Shown here one piece after another: positions 5,342-7,412 of a stretch of DNA of 7,412 nt (within the stretch, counting starts at the first letter, position 1; the number at the start of each line of letters is the position of its first letter). The notes beneath the pieces were generated by a model that was not told the origin of the DNA, did not search any database, and saw only the letters and a list, made by a program, of their open reading frames with translations. A program made the position numbers and the translations under genes. Source of the stretch: Clostridia bacterium (GTDB taxonomy: Bacteria; Bacillota; Clostridia; Oscillospirales; Acutalibacteraceae); assembly GCA_017425745.1 (NCBI GenBank), contig JAFOXT010000462.1:1-7412 (forward strand), in the 5' to 3' direction.

Positions 5342-6778
5342 ATGAAAAAGCTTGTTGCACTTATGCTTTCTGCGATACTTATGCTTTCACTTTTTGTTCC
5401 CGCTTTTGCTGTGGAAGAAAAGACAGAGACCTATAACGGTGACCCTATTGTAATTGTAAGAGGCATTGACTTTGGCGGACTTATTCACGAGGACGGCTCA
5501 AAGGCACTTAAATTCAATTTTATTGATGTGCTTACCCTTATTTATGACCTTGCAGTGGGTACAGCAAAAAAAGAAACAGACGCATTTGAAAATGCTCTGC
5601 TTTCATACTGCCAGAAGCTTTTTGCTCCCATTTCATCAGATAAAGAGGGAAAGAGTGTTTATGCCGATGTACATATGGAGGCTTATCCTTACCCTGCAGG
5701 TAAAATTGAAAATCTTGACGAATGGACCGACGGTGAAGGCGGACTTGTGCAAACAGCAGTAAATACCTTCGGTGGTGAAAACGTTTACTATTTTACCTAC
5801 GACTGGAGAAAGAGCCCCCTTACTCTTTCAGATGAGCTCAATGCCTTTGTTGAAATGGTAAAGGCAAACACCGGTAAATCAAAGGTTGATATGGGTGCCT
5901 GCAGTATGGGCGGTATGGTTGCAACAGCTTATATGTATGAATACGGCACTGAAAGCATTGATTCACTCATATATTTTTCAGCGGCACATAACGGCACTGA
6001 CGTTGCAGGTGCAGCACTTTCAGGTGACATTTACACCACAGGAGATTTTCTCAGCAATTACCTTATGAATATGGCAGGGGATAATTTCCTTCTTAATGTG
6101 CTTATTAAGGCAGTTGACGCTGCAGGTGTGTTTGATTTTGCAGCAGATTTTCTCAACGGCTTTGTAGAGAAAAACAAGGCAAGAGTTTATGACGAGCTTA
6201 TGAGGGATTATCTCGGCACTTCACTGGGCTTCTGGGGACTTTGCTGTGACAAGGATTTTGATAGCAGTGCAGAATTCGTTTTCGGAAATCACAAGGATGA
6301 ATATCCTGTAATTATCAATGAACTCAAAAATATCAGAGAATTCCTTTTCAGCACTGAAAAGGTTATTGATAAGGCTTATGCAGACGGTGTTAAGGTAAGC
6401 TTTGTTTCACATTACGGTGATTTGCTTGTTCCTATTTACGATGAAACTGTTGTTGAAAGCGACTCTGTGCTTGAAAGCTACCTTACTTCAAACGGTGCAA
6501 CCTTTGCTCTTTTCGGAGAAACACTGACTGATGAATATATCAGTAAGGCTGATTCAAAATACATTTCACCCGATAAGGTGGTTGACGCTTCAACTGCACT
6601 TTATAAGGACACAACATGGATTATAAAGGATGCGCCTCATGTAGGCGGCCGTGTGGGCAGTGACCACGCAGAATTTGCAATGTGGCTTCTTACAAGGGAA
6701 ACTCAGCCTACTGTTGCCACTGACAGCAGATATCCGAGATTTATGGCAGTTGACGGTGATTTGAATTTTATCAGATAA
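5342..6778 (+). CDS. Secreted LCAT-like alpha/beta hydrolase (lipase/acyltransferase)
   Basis: A 478-residue exported alpha/beta hydrolase. A Sec signal peptide is plain: MKK, a hydrophobic core, then a type I cleavage site after AFA (residue 23). No lipobox Cys or sortase motif is seen, so the product is probably released. The LCAT-type motif FTYDWRKSP (151-159) precedes the nucleophile elbow GACSMGGM (185-192), where Ser188 sits in an A-x-S-x-G variant like that of Bacillus lipases. Candidate triad partners are Asp360 in SHYGDLLVP and His433 (APHVGG) or His442 (SDHAEFAMWLL). An insert of about 120 residues (roughly 225-345), partly hydrophobic, could form a lid. GGAG at 5331-5334 lies seven bases before ATG, and the gap from the phosphatase is 12 bases, suggesting one operon. 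It probably hydrolyses or transfers acyl groups of lipids or other esters; the real substrate is unknown. Confidence 0.85.
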   Translation: MKKLVALMLSAILMLSLFVPAFAVEEKTETYNGDPIVIVRGIDFGGLIHEDGSKALKFNFIDVLTLIYDLAVGTAKKETDAFENALLSYCQKLFAPISSDKEGKSVYADVHMEAYPYPAGKIENLDEWTDGEGGLVQTAVNTFGGENVYYFTYDWRKSPLTLSDELNAFVEMVKANTGKSKVDMGACSMGGMVATAYMYEYGTESIDSLIYFSAAHNGTDVAGAALSGDIYTTGDFLSNYLMNMAGDNFLLNVLIKAVDAAGVFDFAADFLNGFVEKNKARVYDELMRDYLGTSLGFWGLCCDKDFDSSAEFVFGNHKDEYPVIINELKNIREFLFSTEKVIDKAYADGVKVSFVSHYGDLLVPIYDETVVESDSVLESYLTSNGATFALFGETLTDEYISKADSKYISPDKVVDASTALYKDTTWIIKDAPHVGGRVGSDHAEFAMWLLTRETQPTVATDSRYPRFMAVDGDLNFIR

Positions 6779-6779
6779 A

Positions 6780-6796
6780 ATTCTGCATTCTGCATT
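6780..6796 (+). repeat. Heptamer tandem repeat (ATTCTGC x2 and part)
   Basis: ATTCTGC occurs at 6780-6786 and 6787-6793, followed by a partial unit ATT, immediately after the hydrolase stop codon. On the minus strand the unit reads TGCAGAA in one register, which fits the same degenerate heptamer pattern as the other two tracts in this window. Confidence 0.6.
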
Positions 6797-6817
6797 GAAT
6801 GTTGTTTATGGTGGTCA

Positions 6818-6843
6818 GACGGACCGTCGGGGACGCCGGTCCC
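6818..6843. repeat. GC-rich palindromic intergenic element
   Basis: GGACCG (6821-6826) and CGGTCC (6837-6842) form a 6-base stem with a 10-base loop; an overlapping dyad GACGG-A-CCGTC spans 6818-6828. The block is much richer in GC than the genes around it. It has no T-run directly after it on the plus strand, so it is not a clear terminator. Only this one copy is in the window; its look is that of a dispersed intergenic repeat. Confidence 0.45.
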
Positions 6844-6917
6844 TACGCTGCTGTCTTTTACCGTTTTCGCCGGTATATAATCGGAACGAAGCGTTATAAT
6901 CGCCAAACCTTATCTTG

Positions 6918-6960
6918 CCTGCCCTGAAAGGGAAGGGGGACCGCTTCAGCGGTGGAAGGG
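6918..6960 (-). repeat. Intergenic double-hairpin repeat, copy 2
   Basis: Read on the minus strand this 43-base element starts CCCTTCC, carries a hairpin (plus strand CCGCT-TC-AGCGG, 6941-6952) and a second short dyad built on CCCT/AGGG (6922-6931), and ends GGGCAGG. It has the same length, the same outer sequence and the same CCTTCCCTT block as the element at 1750-1792, but a different first-hairpin sequence with pairing kept. No function is known from the sequence. Confidence 0.65.
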
Positions 6961-6965
6961 TTTCA

Positions 6966-6986
6966 ACTCCACACTCCACACTCCAC
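6966..6986 (+). repeat. Heptamer tandem repeat (ACTCCAC x3)
   Basis: Three perfect 7-base units, ACTCCAC at 6966-6972, 6973-6979 and 6980-6986, followed by a decayed unit TCTTCAC (6987-6993). On the minus strand it reads as GTGGAGT repeats. It directly adjoins the second hairpin repeat. Confidence 0.75.
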
Positions 6987-7018
6987 TCTTCACACTCTTT
7001 GTGTGTTCTACACAACAA

Positions 7019-7055
7019 AAACCATTGTATCGGCATTACGCTTTTACAATGGTTT
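7019..7055. terminator. Bidirectional intrinsic terminator between convergent operons
   Basis: A perfect 11-base inverted repeat: AAACCATTGTA (7019-7029) and TACAATGGTTT (7045-7055), with a 15-base loop. Read on the minus strand the stem is followed by TTTTTG, 7 bases after the metallophosphoesterase stop codon. Read on the plus strand it is followed by TTTACTTTTTT. It is well placed to end transcription from both sides. Confidence 0.85.
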
Positions 7056-7061
7056 ACTTTT

Positions 7062-7412
7062 TTATTTAATTAACTTACTTATTCCCTTAACTGCAAGAGC
7101 ACCCACAGCAACAGCTCCTAAAAATCTGGTTCCTTTTGTAATGGCTTCAGCCTTGCTTGAAGGGAAGGAGCTTAAAATAAAGTGCTTTACGGGGCTTGAG
7201 GGTTTAAAATCGCAAAGGTCCTTCATCTGAACAGTACAGGTTTCAAAAGCTCTTACATTGTCCTCGTTGAAGGTAAGAATACGCACACCGCGTCTGTCAC
7301 CGGGGCCATAGGTGTTGAAGCCTGCACCCTGAGTGTAGCCGAGAGTGATGCCGTCATATTCCTTATAAAAGCTGTTGTTGTGGTCGTGTCCGACAAAGAG
7401 AGCGAAAACATC
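7062..7412 (-). CDS. Calcineurin-like metallophosphoesterase, 3' end only
   Basis: The last 116 residues of a minus-strand gene that is open to the window edge at 7412 and ends with TAA at 7062-7064. The segment begins DVFALFVGHDHNNSF; the GHDH at codons 8-11 is the last metal-binding G-H-x-H motif of the calcineurin-like phosphoesterase fold. The following GITLGYTQGAGFNTYGPGDRRGVRI resembles the C-terminal strand region of secreted or membrane phosphohydrolases of the purple acid phosphatase-like branch. The ATG at 7284-7286 is internal, because the family motif lies before it. The last 25 residues (GTRFLGAVAVGALAVKGISKLIK) are hydrophobic and then basic, which could be a C-terminal membrane anchor. 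Earlier metal motifs and any signal peptide lie outside the window. Substrate is unknown. Confidence 0.85.
   Translation of the reverse strand, partial: DVFALFVGHDHNNSFYKEYDGITLGYTQGAGFNTYGPGDRRGVRILTFNEDNVRAFETCTVQMKDLCDFKPSSPVKHFILSSFPSSKAEAITKGTRFLGAVAVGALAVKGISKLIK

Noticed and set aside
6876..6900. Two perfect TATAAT hexamers (6876-6881 and 6895-6900) as promoters
   Set aside because: No suitable -35 lies at the right distance and no plus-strand gene follows. They are better seen as a direct repeat TATAATCG.
6815..7036. Open minus-strand frame of about 73 codons after the hydrolase
   Set aside because: It is made of the GC palindrome, hairpin repeat and heptamer tract and runs into the terminator. 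Low-complexity content and no recognisable domain argue against a gene.
6952..7230. Open plus-strand frame of about 92 codons
   Set aside because: It begins in the heptamer repeats, crosses the terminator and then runs antisense to the metallophosphoesterase, whose frame carries a clear family motif.

Overview
The window looks like chromosomal DNA from an endospore-forming member of the Clostridia, probably a gut-type Oscillospiraceae/Ruminococcaceae-like lineage. The main reason is a clear spoIIGA-sigE pair, the mother-cell sporulation sigma factor with its processing protease, which is restricted to endospore formers and their relatives. Moderate GC, good Shine-Dalgarno sites and intergenic hairpin and short tandem repeats fit this. 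The species cannot be fixed from the sequence alone.

Layout, left to right on the plus strand. (1) Positions 1-1747 hold the 3' end of a Sfp-type 4'-phosphopantetheinyl transferase, overlapping by one base with a GPH/MelB-family sugar:cation symporter. (2) Positions 1748-1942 are an intergenic stretch with a hairpin repeat, a heptamer tandem repeat, an intrinsic terminator and a candidate Spo0A-controlled spoIIG promoter (TCGACA, 21-base spacer, TATAAT). (3) Positions 1943-3521 are spoIIGA and sigE, overlapping by 8 bases. The usual third gene, sigG, does not follow. (4) Positions 3527-6778 are a separate operon with its own near-consensus sigma-A promoter: a PfkB/ribokinase-family sugar kinase, a Cof-type HAD phosphatase, and a secreted LCAT-like alpha/beta hydrolase. 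(5) Positions 6779-7061 are a second repeat-rich intergenic stretch ending in a bidirectional terminator. (6) On the minus strand, 7062-7412 is the 3' end of a calcineurin-like metallophosphoesterase running convergently.

How the genes work together: SpoIIGA is the membrane protease that removes the pro-sequence from pro-sigma-E after asymmetric septation, so those two genes form one developmental switch. The kinase and the HAD phosphatase are tightly packed and may act on related phosphorylated metabolites. The secreted hydrolase is probably co-transcribed, but no shared pathway can be read from sequence. No mobile element, CRISPR array, tRNA or rRNA was seen.

I did not find a clearly new multi-gene system. 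The least explained material is intergenic: two copies of a 43-base double-hairpin element whose stem sequences differ while pairing is kept, and three separate 7-base tandem repeats with different units that share a degenerate pattern (TGSARWR).
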